A DNA stretch of 32,659 nt from positions 1-32,659 of the forward strand of contig NZ_JAJHUO010000059.1 in the NCBI RefSeq assembly GCF_020859565.1. Reading direction: 5' to 3'. The DNA is from Saccharothrix luteola. Its GTDB lineage: Bacteria; Actinomycetota; Actinomycetes; Mycobacteriales; Pseudonocardiaceae. The notes beneath the pieces were generated by a model that was not told where the DNA came from, ran no database searches, and saw only the letters and a list, made by a program, of their open reading frames with translations. Numbering within the stretch: the stretch's first letter is position 1; every line of letters begins with the position of its first letter. Positions 1 to 7,711 of this stretch are shown here, in pieces. The position numbers were made by a program, and so were the translations under genes.

Positions 1-101
1 ACTGGAAGATCCTCGCCACCGGCTACCGCGCACGCCTGACCGAACTCCCAGCGATCATCCGCATCGTGACCAGCCTCGAGTACTACCGCCTCGGCTGGTG
101 A
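1..101 (+). CDS. Transposase, C-terminal fragment (IS5-like, cut by window edge)
   Basis: The reading frame beginning at base 3 gives about 32 residues ending in a TGA at 99-101. They include WKILATGYRARL and the tail SLEYYRLGW, which resemble the last residues of DDE transposases of IS5-type elements common in actinomycetes. Only this tail is visible, so the catalytic residues cannot be judged. The stop lies 5 bases before the terminal inverted repeat, as expected for a gene that fills its IS. The truncation is caused by the window boundary, not by decay. Confidence 0.7.
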   Translation, partial: WKILATGYRARLTELPAIIRIVTSLEYYRLGW

Positions 102-121
102 CCAACTTCTGAATAACGCTC
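1..121 (+). mobile_element. Right end of an IS5-type insertion sequence
   Basis: The window opens inside an insertion sequence. A transposase C-terminus ends at 101, and 15 bases at 107-121 (ttctgaataacgctc) are the exact reverse complement of 32541-32555 at the other end of the window, where another transposase begins. These 15 bases are therefore read as the terminal inverted repeat. The three bases outside the repeat are TAG here (122-124) and TAG at the far end (32538-32540), which hints at a preferred target. The IS5 assignment rests on the look of the transposase tail; no full element is present to confirm it. Confidence 0.75.
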
Positions 122-124
122 TAG

Positions 125-176
125 GACACGCGAGACCTGAAGGTTCGACACGCGGGACCTGAAGGTTCGACACGCG
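125..176. repeat. 22-bp tandem repeat, about 2.4 copies
   Basis: Units at 125-146 and 147-168 differ at one base (cgcgaga versus cgcggga), and a third partial unit occupies 169-176. Each unit contains gacacgcg and acctgaaggttc. The array starts one base after the TAG that flanks the IS end, so the element sits at the edge of, or within, a small intergenic repeat. Confidence 0.8.
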
Positions 177-182
177 CGGGGG

Positions 183-824
183 TCAAGAGGTTGGGGTGCG
201 GGGGTGGCGGAGGCCCGGGTGGTCGGTGGGGAGGGTTCGGCGGAGGATCCACCAGCTCACGGCGATGCACGCCACTTGCAGCGGCCAGGTCAGGGCGGCA
301 CGCATGACGCCCAGCAGGACGACCTCGCCCGCCAGCCAGAGAGCGCCGAAGACGAGCACGCGGAGGATGTACTGGCCCACCCACGGCCAAGACGCGTAGC
401 GGTACGCGCGGAGCAGGTCGGGGTCCTGGCGCCAGCGGAACTTCTGGCCCGTGATCAGACCCACCACCACGCCGAGCAGGGGCCGGCGCAGGACGATCGA
501 CGCCGACCAGACCAGGGCCGACGCGGCGTTGAGGAAGATCTGCACGAGGAAGAAGTCCTCGGCCCGGCCCGTTTGCAGGGCGATGTAGGCGGCCAGGACC
601 ACCAAGGCCACGGACACCAGGAGCGCGCGCGGGCGGCCTCCCCGGACAACCCGGATCAAGCCGACGACCACGCCACACCCGACCGCCGCCAGAGCGCCGA
701 CCGCGATCGAGCTCCCGCCCAGCAGCCACCCCACGACGAACGCCAGCGGCGGCAACGAGGCGTCCAGGGCACCGCCCCGCCCGCCCAGCAGTGCGGCCAG
801 CGACTCCTGACGCGTGTCGGTCAT
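183..824 (-). CDS. DUF3159 family integral membrane protein
   Basis: A 213-residue protein with a DUF3159-like N-terminus (ESLAALLGGRGGALDASLP) followed by about five or six hydrophobic segments at roughly residues 25-60, 66-85, 92-115, 147-175 and 178-195. DUF3159 proteins are actinobacterial membrane proteins of unknown function. The charged loop with TGQKFRWRQDPDLLRAYR between the membrane segments is typical of the family. The ATG at 824 has GGAGGT almost touching it (825-830), which is closer than usual, so the true start could lie slightly downstream. It is divergent from the ROK gene, and its upstream region holds a palindrome resembling half an iron box (839-852). No partner genes suggest a role. 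Confidence 0.85.
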   Translation of the reverse strand: MTDTRQESLAALLGGRGGALDASLPPLAFVVGWLLGGSSIAVGALAAVGCGVVVGLIRVVRGGRPRALLVSVALVVLAAYIALQTGRAEDFFLVQIFLNAASALVWSASIVLRRPLLGVVVGLITGQKFRWRQDPDLLRAYRYASWPWVGQYILRVLVFGALWLAGEVVLLGVMRAALTWPLQVACIAVSWWILRRTLPTDHPGLRHPRTPTS

Positions 825-838
825 ACCTCCAGAGTGCC

Positions 839-852
839 TTAGGACAACCTAA
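839..852 (-). promoter_or_regulatory. Palindrome TTAGG-N4-CCTAA upstream of DUF3159 gene
   Basis: The inverted repeat TTAGG-acaa-CCTAA lies 15-28 bases upstream of the DUF3159 start. Read on the minus strand (TTAGGTTGTCCTAA) it matches about 13 of 19 positions of the DtxR/IdeR box TTAGGTTAGSCTAACCTAA, a weak match. It may be a metal-dependent repressor site or coincidence. Confidence 0.3.
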
Positions 853-920
853 CCCCGGTAACGGACCCGTCTCGGGGCATTGACCGCCGTGTGGTCCGTC
901 ACTACCGTCACGGCGAAATC

Positions 921-939
921 GTCTGGAAAGTTACCAGAC
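921..939. promoter_or_regulatory. Probable ROK repressor operator (GTCTGG-N7-CCAGAC)
   Basis: A perfect 6-bp inverted repeat, GTCTGG at 921-926 and CCAGAC at 934-939, encloses aaagtta. It lies 26 bases before the ATG of the ROK regulator and just before its ribosome-binding site (aggaga, 955-960). ROK repressors commonly bind such palindromes in their own promoter. This is inferred to be the autoregulatory operator controlling the operon that runs to 7609. Confidence 0.55.
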
Positions 940-964
940 AGGGCGCGGAACGACAGGAGACCCG

Positions 965-2182
965 ATGCGAGCCGGGAGCCCGAGGCTGCTGCGCGAGATC
1001 AACGACCGCGCCGCCATCGAGGCGCTGCTCCGCAACGGCCCGCTGACCAGGGCGGAGCTGGAAGGGATCATCGGCCTGTCCAAACCGGCCACCGCGCAGC
1101 TCCTCACGCGCCTCGAAGACGAGGGCACGGTCCTGCGCGACGGCCTGCGCGGCGGCGGGCGCGGCCCGCGGGCGCAGCTCTGGACGGTCAACGGCGCACT
1201 GGCCCACGTCGCCGCCGTCGACCTCACCCCGGACGCGGTCGACATCGCCATCGCCGACATCTCCGGCGCCACGCTCGCCGAACACCGCGCGCCCATGCCG
1301 AAGACCGACGTGCTGGAGGCGTTCCACAGCGCGGTCACGAAGGCCGCCACCCGGGCCGGCCTCACCACCGACGCCCTGCACCACGTGGTCGTGGGCAGCC
1401 CCGGCGCGGTCGACCCGGCGACCGGCCGCCTCAACTACGCGCCGCACATGCCCGGCTGGGAGCACAAGAACATCCCCGAGGAGCTCGAAGCCCTCCTCGA
1501 CACCTCCGTCACCGTCGAGAACGACGTCAACCTCGTCGCGCTGGAGGAGATGATCGCCGGCCGCGCCGTCGGCGTGCGGAACTTCGTCCTGCTCTGGCCC
1601 GCCGACGCGGTGGGCGCGGCCGTCGTCGTCAACGGCGTGCTGCTGCGCGGCGCGACCGGCGGCGCGGGCGAGATCGACGCGATGCAGGTCCCGGACCACG
1701 CGCACGCGGACACGGGCACCGAGCGCACCGGCAGCCGTTACGGCGACCTGCTCGACAGCCCCGGCATCGCCCGCCTGGCCCGCGCGCACGGCGTGTCCGC
1801 GCGCACCGGCCAGGAGGCCGTGGAGAAGGCGTTGAGCGAGGGACCGGCCGGCCGGGAGTTCCTGGTCGACCTGGCCCGCCGCGTCGCGACCGGCGTGGCG
1901 AACGTGATCGCCGTGCTCGACCCCGAACTGGTGCTGCTCTCCGGCGAGATCGCGCAGGCGGGCGGCACGACGCTCGCCGACCTCGTCGCCGCCGAGCTGC
2001 GCCGCCTGGTGGTGCCCCGCACCCCCGTCGAACTCGCCCTGGTGACCGGGAAACCGGTGCGTTCCGGCGCACTGCACTCCGCGCTGTCGGTCGTCAGGGA
2101 ACAGGTGTTCGGTCTGCCCGCCGCCACGACCGAACCCTTCCGCGGTCCGAACCAGCAGGGCGCGACCGCACCGTCGACATGA
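965..2182 (+). CDS. ROK family transcriptional regulator of a sugar operon
   Basis: A 405-residue protein. Residues ~10-60 form a winged helix-turn-helix (RAAIEALLRNGPLTRAELE, then LSKPATAQLLTRLEDEG) and ~75-380 a ROK sugar-kinase-like fold. The signatures of active ROK kinases have decayed. The usual zinc-binding cysteine cluster is absent from the region GGAGEIDAMQVPDHAHADTG, and Asp stands where GEIGH would have His. It is therefore probably a repressor that senses a sugar or sugar phosphate without phosphorylating it, and the ligand site may be non-canonical. The ATG at 965 follows aggaga. It is the first gene of the operon; the binding-protein gene starts 10 bases after its stop, so it is probably co-transcribed and autoregulated through the palindrome at 921-939. 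Confidence 0.9.
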   Translation: MRAGSPRLLREINDRAAIEALLRNGPLTRAELEGIIGLSKPATAQLLTRLEDEGTVLRDGLRGGGRGPRAQLWTVNGALAHVAAVDLTPDAVDIAIADISGATLAEHRAPMPKTDVLEAFHSAVTKAATRAGLTTDALHHVVVGSPGAVDPATGRLNYAPHMPGWEHKNIPEELEALLDTSVTVENDVNLVALEEMIAGRAVGVRNFVLLWPADAVGAAVVVNGVLLRGATGGAGEIDAMQVPDHAHADTGTERTGSRYGDLLDSPGIARLARAHGVSARTGQEAVEKALSEGPAGREFLVDLARRVATGVANVIAVLDPELVLLSGEIAQAGGTTLADLVAAELRRLVVPRTPVELALVTGKPVRSGALHSALSVVREQVFGLPAATTEPFRGPNQQGATAPST

Positions 2183-2192
2183 AGGAGAGCAC

Positions 2193-3521
2193 ATGCGCAA
2201 GCTCCACCGCGCAACGTTGCTGTGCGTGGCCGCGGCGGTGTCCCTGACCGCTTGTGCGGCGGGCTCCGGCACGCAGGCCGACCAGTCGGGACCGGCGGCG
2301 GCGCCCGGCGAGGACGACAGGTTCTCCCTGACGGTCTGGAGCAACTACTCCGGCCGCGAGCAGGCCGAGGTCACCAAGGCCCTGGAGAGCTTCAAGGAGA
2401 AGTTCCCGAACGCCGAGATCAGGCACGAGGGCAGCCAGGACGACGACAAGATCACCGCGGGCATCCGCGGCGGCAACCCGCCGGACGTCGCCCTGTCCTT
2501 CACCACCGACAACATCGGCCAGTTCTGCTCCAGCGGCTCGTTCGCCGACCTCAAGCCCTACATCGCGCGGGACGGCGTCGACCTCGGCCAGATCACCGAG
2601 GCCGTGCGCTCGTACACCGAGTACAAGGGCAGCCGCTGCGCGATGCCGATGCTCAGCGACGTGTACGGGCTGTACTACAACAAGGACATGCTCGCCGAGG
2701 CGGGCATCACCGAGCCGCCGAAGACGACAGCGGAGCTGCTGGACTTCGCCAAGCGGACGACGAAGAGGGCGGCGGACGGCTCGATCGAGGTCGCGGGCTT
2801 CCTGCCGAGCATGCCGCACTACGCCAACAACCCGCAGATCTGGGCGCCGCACTTCGGCGCGAAGTGGGAGAAGGCGGACGGCAAGTCGGGCCTGGCGTCG
2901 CCGGAGTGGGCGCGGATGCTCCAGTTCCAGAAGGAGTTGGTGGACTTCTACGGCTACGACGCCCTGGAGCGGTTCCGCGCCGGGCTCGGCCAGCAGTACT
3001 CGACCGACCACGCGTTCCACCAGCGCAAGATCGCCATGATGGTGGACGGCGAGTACCGCACGGCGTTCCTCCAGGACCAGGCCCCGGACGTGCGGTTCGG
3101 CACCGCGCCGTTCCCCACGAGCGATCCCGCGTTGTACGGCACCGGCTTCACCGCGGGCACCATCATGGGCATCCCGAAGGGCGCGAAGAACCCCGGCGCG
3201 GCGTGGGAGCTGATCAAGCACCTGTCGTTCGACACCGACACGATCGTCGACCTGGCCAACGGGATCAAGAACATCCCGAGCACGAAGGCCGCGCTGGCCG
3301 ACCCGCGGCTGGAGGTCGACGAGAACTTCAAGACGTTCATCGACTTGGCGACCTCGGGCAAGCTCCAGGGCAACCCGGTGACGCCCATAGGCGACGCGCA
3401 CATCAAGGCGATCGGCGACTTCGCCACGTCGTGGCAGTCGGGCGCGGTGCCCGACCTGATGGCCGGGCTGAGGGAAGTCGACCAGCAGATCGACGACCGG
3501 ATCGCGAAGAGCGGCAAGTAG
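2193..3521 (+). CDS. ABC sugar transporter substrate-binding lipoprotein (family 1)
   Basis: 442 residues. A lipoprotein signal peptide ends in the lipobox LTAC, giving an acylated Cys21, and is followed by a Gly/Ala-rich linker and a cluster-B/family 1 solute-binding fold (FSLTVWSNYSGREQAEV, EAGITEPPKTTAELLDFA, PKGAKNPGAAWELIKHLS). The protein would be anchored outside the membrane and deliver a sugar or oligosaccharide to the two permeases encoded next. The ATG at 2193 is preceded by aaggaga. The adjacent permease, GH4 and kinase genes point to a di- or oligosaccharide; the sequence alone does not identify which. Confidence 0.93.
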   Translation: MRKLHRATLLCVAAAVSLTACAAGSGTQADQSGPAAAPGEDDRFSLTVWSNYSGREQAEVTKALESFKEKFPNAEIRHEGSQDDDKITAGIRGGNPPDVALSFTTDNIGQFCSSGSFADLKPYIARDGVDLGQITEAVRSYTEYKGSRCAMPMLSDVYGLYYNKDMLAEAGITEPPKTTAELLDFAKRTTKRAADGSIEVAGFLPSMPHYANNPQIWAPHFGAKWEKADGKSGLASPEWARMLQFQKELVDFYGYDALERFRAGLGQQYSTDHAFHQRKIAMMVDGEYRTAFLQDQAPDVRFGTAPFPTSDPALYGTGFTAGTIMGIPKGAKNPGAAWELIKHLSFDTDTIVDLANGIKNIPSTKAALADPRLEVDENFKTFIDLATSGKLQGNPVTPIGDAHIKAIGDFATSWQSGAVPDLMAGLREVDQQIDDRIAKSGK

Positions 3522-3523
3522 GG

Positions 3524-4504
3524 ATGACGGCCACGCTGGAGCGCGTGGACGTGGCGCGGACCGCCCCGGCCGGGGGGCGGTCCCGGGCCCGCGCCCGTCA
3601 CCGCTTGACCGTGCTGGCGTTCATGGCGCCCGCGATCCTCGGGTTCGCCCTGTTCTTCGGCTACCCCCTGGTCGCCACGATCGGGTTCTCGTTCACCAGG
3701 TACGACCTGATCAACCCGCCGGAGTGGATCGGCTGGGAGAACTACGCCTACATGTTCTCCGACAAGCTGTTCCGCACCGCCGTGCACAACACGGCGTGGT
3801 TCGTGGTGGTGCTGACCGCCGCGCGCGTGGTGTTCGCGCTGGGCGTGGCGTCGGTGATCGCACGGCTGAAGTCCGGCGTGGGGCTCGTGCGCACCCTGTG
3901 CTACCTGCCCTCGTTGGCGCCGCCGGTCGCGGCGACGTTGGTCTTCTTCCTGGTCATGCGACCGAATGAAGGGCCGCTGGACTCGTTCCTGGGGTGGTTC
4001 GGGATCGAGGGACCGCTGTGGTTCGCCGATCCGGCGTGGGCCAAGCCCGGGATCGCCGCGGTCATGCTGTGGGTGTCCGGCGATCTGATGATCATCATCC
4101 TGGCGGCGATCCTGGACGTGCCGCGGGAGCAGTACGAGGCCGCCGAGCTGGACGGCGCGGGGCCGGTGCGGCGGTGGTGGCACATCACGCTGCCGACGAT
4201 CTCGCCCGTGCTGCTGTTCGGCGTGGTGAACTCGATCATCCTCGCGTTGCAGCTGTTCACGCAGGCGGTGGTGGCGGGCTCGGCGGCGAGCGGGTCGGCG
4301 GACGTGACCGGGTCGACGAAGGTGCTCGGGTTCCCGGAGAACTCGACGTTGACGTTCCCGGTGTGGCTGTACACGCAGGGGTTCAGGTACTTCGACATGG
4401 GCTACGCGGCGGCGATGGCGACGGTGTTGTTCGTGATCTCGTTCGCGGCGACGGCGTTGCTGGTGCAGCGGATGCGCAAGGCGTCGTACCAGGAGGAGTC
4501 ATGA
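3524..4504 (+). CDS. ABC sugar transporter permease (MalF/UgpA type)
   Basis: 326 residues beginning with the ATG two bases after the binding-protein stop. A basic cytoplasmic N-terminus (RSRARARHRLT) is followed by six expected membrane segments; the first includes FMAPAILGFALFFGYPLVATIGFS. The EAA loop that docks the ATPase lies at residues ~202-229 (EQYEAAELDGAGPVRRWWHI, then LPTISP). It pairs with the permease that overlaps its stop codon. Inner-membrane channel subunit; the substrate follows from the operon context. Confidence 0.93.
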   Translation: MTATLERVDVARTAPAGGRSRARARHRLTVLAFMAPAILGFALFFGYPLVATIGFSFTRYDLINPPEWIGWENYAYMFSDKLFRTAVHNTAWFVVVLTAARVVFALGVASVIARLKSGVGLVRTLCYLPSLAPPVAATLVFFLVMRPNEGPLDSFLGWFGIEGPLWFADPAWAKPGIAAVMLWVSGDLMIIILAAILDVPREQYEAAELDGAGPVRRWWHITLPTISPVLLFGVVNSIILALQLFTQAVVAGSAASGSADVTGSTKVLGFPENSTLTFPVWLYTQGFRYFDMGYAAAMATVLFVISFAATALLVQRMRKASYQEES

Positions 4505-5358
4505 CGGCGGCCGTCGACGTCCGGAGGCCGGTCGCGTGGCGGAAGGCGTTGGACTGGGTGGCGGTGCACAGCCTGGGGCTCGCCCTGGGGTTGATGTTCA
4601 CGCTGCCCATCGTTTTCGTCTTCCTGACGGCCGTCATGTCGGACAGCCAGGCGTTCACCAAGGACTTGTGGCCCCGCGAGTGGCACTGGGGCAACTTCCT
4701 GGAGGTGTTCGAGCAGGCGCCGTTGCTGAAGTACCTGGGCAACAGCATGCTGTACTCGCTGTTGGCCACGGTCGGGATGCTGGTCTCCTCCATCCCGGCG
4801 GCGTACGCGTTGGCGAAGTTGCGGTGGCGTGGGCGGAACGTGGTGTTCTTGTTGGTGGTGGGCGCGATGATGCTGCCACCGCAGGTCGTGGCCGTGCCGC
4901 TGTACGACACGTGGTCCAGCCTCGGGTTGACGGGCACGCTGTGGCCGTTGATCGCGCCCTACTTCCTGTTCGACGCCTTCAGCATCTTCCTGCTGCGCCA
5001 GTTCATCCTGACGATCCCGCAGTCCTATGTGGACGCGGCAAGGGTGGACGGGTGCTCGGAGTTCCAGGCGCTGGTGCGGATCGTCGTGCCGATGGCGCGG
5101 CCGGGCATCGCGGCGACCGCGTTGTTCTGCTTCCTCTACACCTGGAACGACTACTTCGGACCGCTGCTCTACACGAGCGAGAAGCCGGACCAGTGGACGC
5201 TGTCGCTGGCGCTGTCGACCTTCAAGGGCATGCACCACGTGCAGTGGAACCTGGCGATGGCCGTCACGTTGCTGATCATGGTCCCGGCGGTGGTGCTGTT
5301 CGTGTTCGCGCAGCGCTCGTTCGTCAAGGGCATCACATTCACGGGGGTCAAGGGGTGA
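4501..5358 (+). CDS. ABC sugar transporter permease (MalG/UgpE type)
   Basis: 285 residues; the ATG overlaps the previous stop as ATGA, so the two permeases are translationally coupled. About six membrane segments are present, and the EAA loop is at residues ~176-203 (YVDAARVDGCSEFQALVRIV, then PMARP). WNDYFGPLLYTSEKPDQWTL is typical of carbohydrate MalG-type subunits. No ATP-binding subunit follows; the next genes are catabolic. In Streptomyces such importers share a genome-wide ATPase (MsiK), which is the most likely arrangement here. Confidence 0.93.
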   Translation: MTAAVDVRRPVAWRKALDWVAVHSLGLALGLMFTLPIVFVFLTAVMSDSQAFTKDLWPREWHWGNFLEVFEQAPLLKYLGNSMLYSLLATVGMLVSSIPAAYALAKLRWRGRNVVFLLVVGAMMLPPQVVAVPLYDTWSSLGLTGTLWPLIAPYFLFDAFSIFLLRQFILTIPQSYVDAARVDGCSEFQALVRIVVPMARPGIAATALFCFLYTWNDYFGPLLYTSEKPDQWTLSLALSTFKGMHHVQWNLAMAVTLLIMVPAVVLFVFAQRSFVKGITFTGVKG

Positions 5359-6623
5359 AGCTCACCGTTGTCGGTGGCGGGTCGACCTACACGCCGGAAC
5401 TGGTCGACGGGATCGCGGGGCGGCGGACCAGCCTCGAAGTGGACGAGATCGTGCTCGTGGACCCGGACACGGCGCGGTTGGAGGTGGTGGGGGCGTTCTC
5501 GCGGCGGTTGCTGGAGCACGCCGGCCACCCGGCGCGGGTGACGGCCACCGACGATCTCGAACGAGGCGTTGACGGGGCCTCGGCCGTGTTGTTGCAGCTC
5601 AGGGTGGGTGGGCAGGCGGCACGGGCGTCGGACGAGACGTTCCCGCTGGTGTGCGACTGCGTCGGGCAGGAGACGACCGGGGCCGGCGGGTTGGCCAAGG
5701 CGCTGCGGACCGTGCCGGTGGTGCTGGACATCGCGCGGCGGGTTCGCGAGGTGGCGGGTGACGCGTGGATCGTGAACTTCACCAACCCGGTGGGGATCGT
5801 GACGCGGGCGTTGCTGGCCGAGGGGCACCGGGCGGTCGGGCTGTGCAACGTGGCGATCACGTTCCAGCGGTGGACGGCGGCGTTGCTGGGGGTCGAGCCG
5901 GAGTCGGTGCGGCTGGAGCACGTCGGGCTCAACCACCTGAGCTGGGAGACGGGGGTGTTCGTCGACGGCGTCGACCGGCTGCCGGAGCTGCTGGCGCGGC
6001 ACGCCGACGCGTTGGCCGAGCACATCGGGCTGCCGGGGTCGCTCATGCGGCGGTTGGGGATGGTGCCGTCGTACTACCTGAAGTACTTCTACGACCACGA
6101 CGAGGTGGTGCGGAAGCAGCAGACCGAGCCGCCGCGCGCCGAGGTGGTGGCGGGGGTGGAGAAGGAGTTGCTGGACTTGTACGGGGACGTGGCGGTGGTG
6201 ACCAAGCCGGCGCAGCTCTCGCAGCGCGGGGGCGCGTACTACTCGGAGGCGGCCGTGCAGCTGGTGCACGCGTTGACCGGCGGCACGGGCGCGGAGCAGC
6301 ACGTGGTGAACGTCCGCAACGACGGCACGCTGCCGTTCCTGCCGGCGGACGCGGTGATCGAGGTGCCCGCGGTGGTCGACGGCAGCGGTGCGACGCCGCT
6401 GCCCGTGCCGCCCGTGCCGCCGTCGGTGGCCGGGTTGATCGCGCACGTGACGAGCTACGAGCACCTGGCGTTGGACGCGGCGGTGCGCGGTGGGCGTGAC
6501 CGGGTGGCGGACGCGTTGCTCGCGCACCCGCTGGTCGGGCAGCACGCGGTGGCGGAGCGGCTGGCCGACGAGCTCGTGGCGCGCAACGCGGACTTCCTGC
6601 CGTGGGCGAAGGGATCGGCGTGA
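5355..6623 (+). CDS. Glycoside hydrolase family 4, probable 6-phospho-beta-glucosidase type
   Basis: 422 residues from the GTG overlapping the permease stop (GTGA). The N-terminal Rossmann fold begins KLTVVGGGSTYTPELVDGI, the GH4 NAD-binding loop. Cys164-Asn165 in GLCNVAITF and His194 in GLNHLSW match the Cys and His that hold the catalytic metal in GH4. VNFTNPVGIVTRAL is another family signature. GH4 enzymes cleave by an NAD-dependent redox-elimination mechanism; sequences with CN and GLNHLSW usually fall with 6-phospho-beta-glucosidases. ABC transport delivers an unphosphorylated sugar, so the kinase encoded next may supply the phosphate first. Alpha-specific or non-phosphorylated substrates cannot be excluded. 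Cytoplasmic. Confidence 0.88.
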   Translation: MKLTVVGGGSTYTPELVDGIAGRRTSLEVDEIVLVDPDTARLEVVGAFSRRLLEHAGHPARVTATDDLERGVDGASAVLLQLRVGGQAARASDETFPLVCDCVGQETTGAGGLAKALRTVPVVLDIARRVREVAGDAWIVNFTNPVGIVTRALLAEGHRAVGLCNVAITFQRWTAALLGVEPESVRLEHVGLNHLSWETGVFVDGVDRLPELLARHADALAEHIGLPGSLMRRLGMVPSYYLKYFYDHDEVVRKQQTEPPRAEVVAGVEKELLDLYGDVAVVTKPAQLSQRGGAYYSEAAVQLVHALTGGTGAEQHVVNVRNDGTLPFLPADAVIEVPAVVDGSGATPLPVPPVPPSVAGLIAHVTSYEHLALDAAVRGGRDRVADALLAHPLVGQHAVAERLADELVARNADFLPWAKGSA

Positions 6624-7609
6624 CCGACCGGGTGCTCGCCATCGACGGCGGGAACAGCAAGACGGCCGTGGCGCTGGTCGACGTGGACGGGCGGGTGCTC
6701 GCCGACGTGCGCGGGCCCGGCGCGTCGCCGCAGAACGTGGGGTTGGCGCGGAGCCTGGAGGTGTTCGACGGGCTCGTGCGCGAGGCGGCGCGACGGGCGG
6801 GGTTGGCGGGCGGTGGGCCGGTCGCCACCCACACGGCTGCCTACCTGGCCGGCGCGGACCTGCCCAAGGAGGAGGACGACCTGCGCGCGGCGGTCGGGGC
6901 GCAGGGGTGGTCCGCGACGTCGGTCGTCGGCAACGACACGTTCGCGCTGCTCAGGGCGGGTACGGCCGACGGGATCGGGGTGGCCGTGGTGTGCGGGGCG
7001 GGCATCAACTGCGTGGCGGTCGCGCCGGACGGGCGGACGCACCGGTTCCCCGCGCTCGGGCGGATCTCGGGCGACTGGGGTGGCGGCGGCCACCTCGGGT
7101 CGGAGGCGTTGTGGCTCGCGGTGCGGGCGGAGGACGGGCGGGGCGAGCCCACGGCGTTGCTGGACGCGGTGATCGCGCACTACGGGACGGCGACGGTGGC
7201 CGAGGCGGTGCAGCGGCTGCACTTCGAGGAGGTGGAGTTCGACCCGCACGCCCTGTGCCCGCTGCTGTTCGAGGTGGCGGCGGGTGGTGACGCGGTGGCC
7301 CGGTCGGTGGTCGACCGGCTGGTGGAGGAGGTCGTGGTGCTGGCGCGGGTGTCGTTGTCGCGGCTGGAGCTGCTGGCGGAGCCGGTGGACGTGGTGCTCG
7401 GCGGCGGGGTGCTGACCGGGACGGGCGGTGTGGTGGTCGACGCGGTGGCGGCGCGGTTGGGCGTGGTCGCGCCGGCGGCCCGGGTGCGGGTGGTGGACGT
7501 GCCGCCGGTGGTGGGGGCGGCGTTGCTGGGGTTGGACGCGGTGGGCGCGTCGCCGGGGGCGGAGGCGCGCTTGCGCGCGGCGTACGAGTCGGAGGTGCCG
7601 GTCGGGTAG
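6620..7609 (+). CDS. BadF/BadG/BcrA/BcrD-type sugar kinase (GlcNAc-kinase-like)
   Basis: 329 residues from the GTG that overlaps the GH4 stop as GTGA; an in-frame GTG at 6602 is possible but breaks the pattern of tight overlaps. The ASKHA fold is shown by phosphate loop 1 (AIDGGNSKT, residues 7-15), GNDTFALLRAG, the GAGINC loop and GRISGDWGGGGHLGSEALW, a form of the G-rich adenosine motif in this family. Members include N-acetylglucosamine kinases. Its place right after GH4 suggests that it phosphorylates either the imported disaccharide, making a GH4 substrate, or the monosaccharide released. It is the last gene of the operon. Confidence 0.85.
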   Translation: MTDRVLAIDGGNSKTAVALVDVDGRVLADVRGPGASPQNVGLARSLEVFDGLVREAARRAGLAGGGPVATHTAAYLAGADLPKEEDDLRAAVGAQGWSATSVVGNDTFALLRAGTADGIGVAVVCGAGINCVAVAPDGRTHRFPALGRISGDWGGGGHLGSEALWLAVRAEDGRGEPTALLDAVIAHYGTATVAEAVQRLHFEEVEFDPHALCPLLFEVAAGGDAVARSVVDRLVEEVVVLARVSLSRLELLAEPVDVVLGGGVLTGTGGVVVDAVAARLGVVAPAARVRVVDVPPVVGAALLGLDAVGASPGAEARLRAAYESEVPVG

Positions 7610-7644
7610 GCGGCGGCGTGGGTAGGGGGTCAGTGATTTGCGCC

Positions 7645-7666
7645 GCATTCCGGGCGCATTCCGGGC
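7645..7666. repeat. Two tandem copies of an 11-bp unit
   Basis: The unit gcattccgggc is repeated exactly at 7645-7655 and 7656-7666. It is bracketed by gtgatt (7633-7638) and aatcac (7669-7674), so the segment could fold and may end transcription of the sugar operon, which stops at 7609. Confidence 0.6.
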
Positions 7667-7711
7667 GGAATCACCCATTGCCGACACTTGTTCACACCAG
7701 CGAGTGACACC

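Noticed and set aside
125..176. Possible start of a CRISPR array
   Set aside because: The units are directly adjacent with no spacers, there are only 2.4 copies, and no cas genes are present.
204..842. 212-residue plus-strand frame opposite the DUF3159 gene
   Set aside because: It is hydrophilic and Asp/Arg/Gln-rich, while the minus strand gives a coherent multi-pass membrane protein.
908..2344. 478-residue open frame on the minus strand opposite the ROK gene
   Set aside because: A shadow of high-GC codon bias: it is repetitive in Arg/Gly/Ala/Val/His and has no domain, no ribosome-binding site and no start support.
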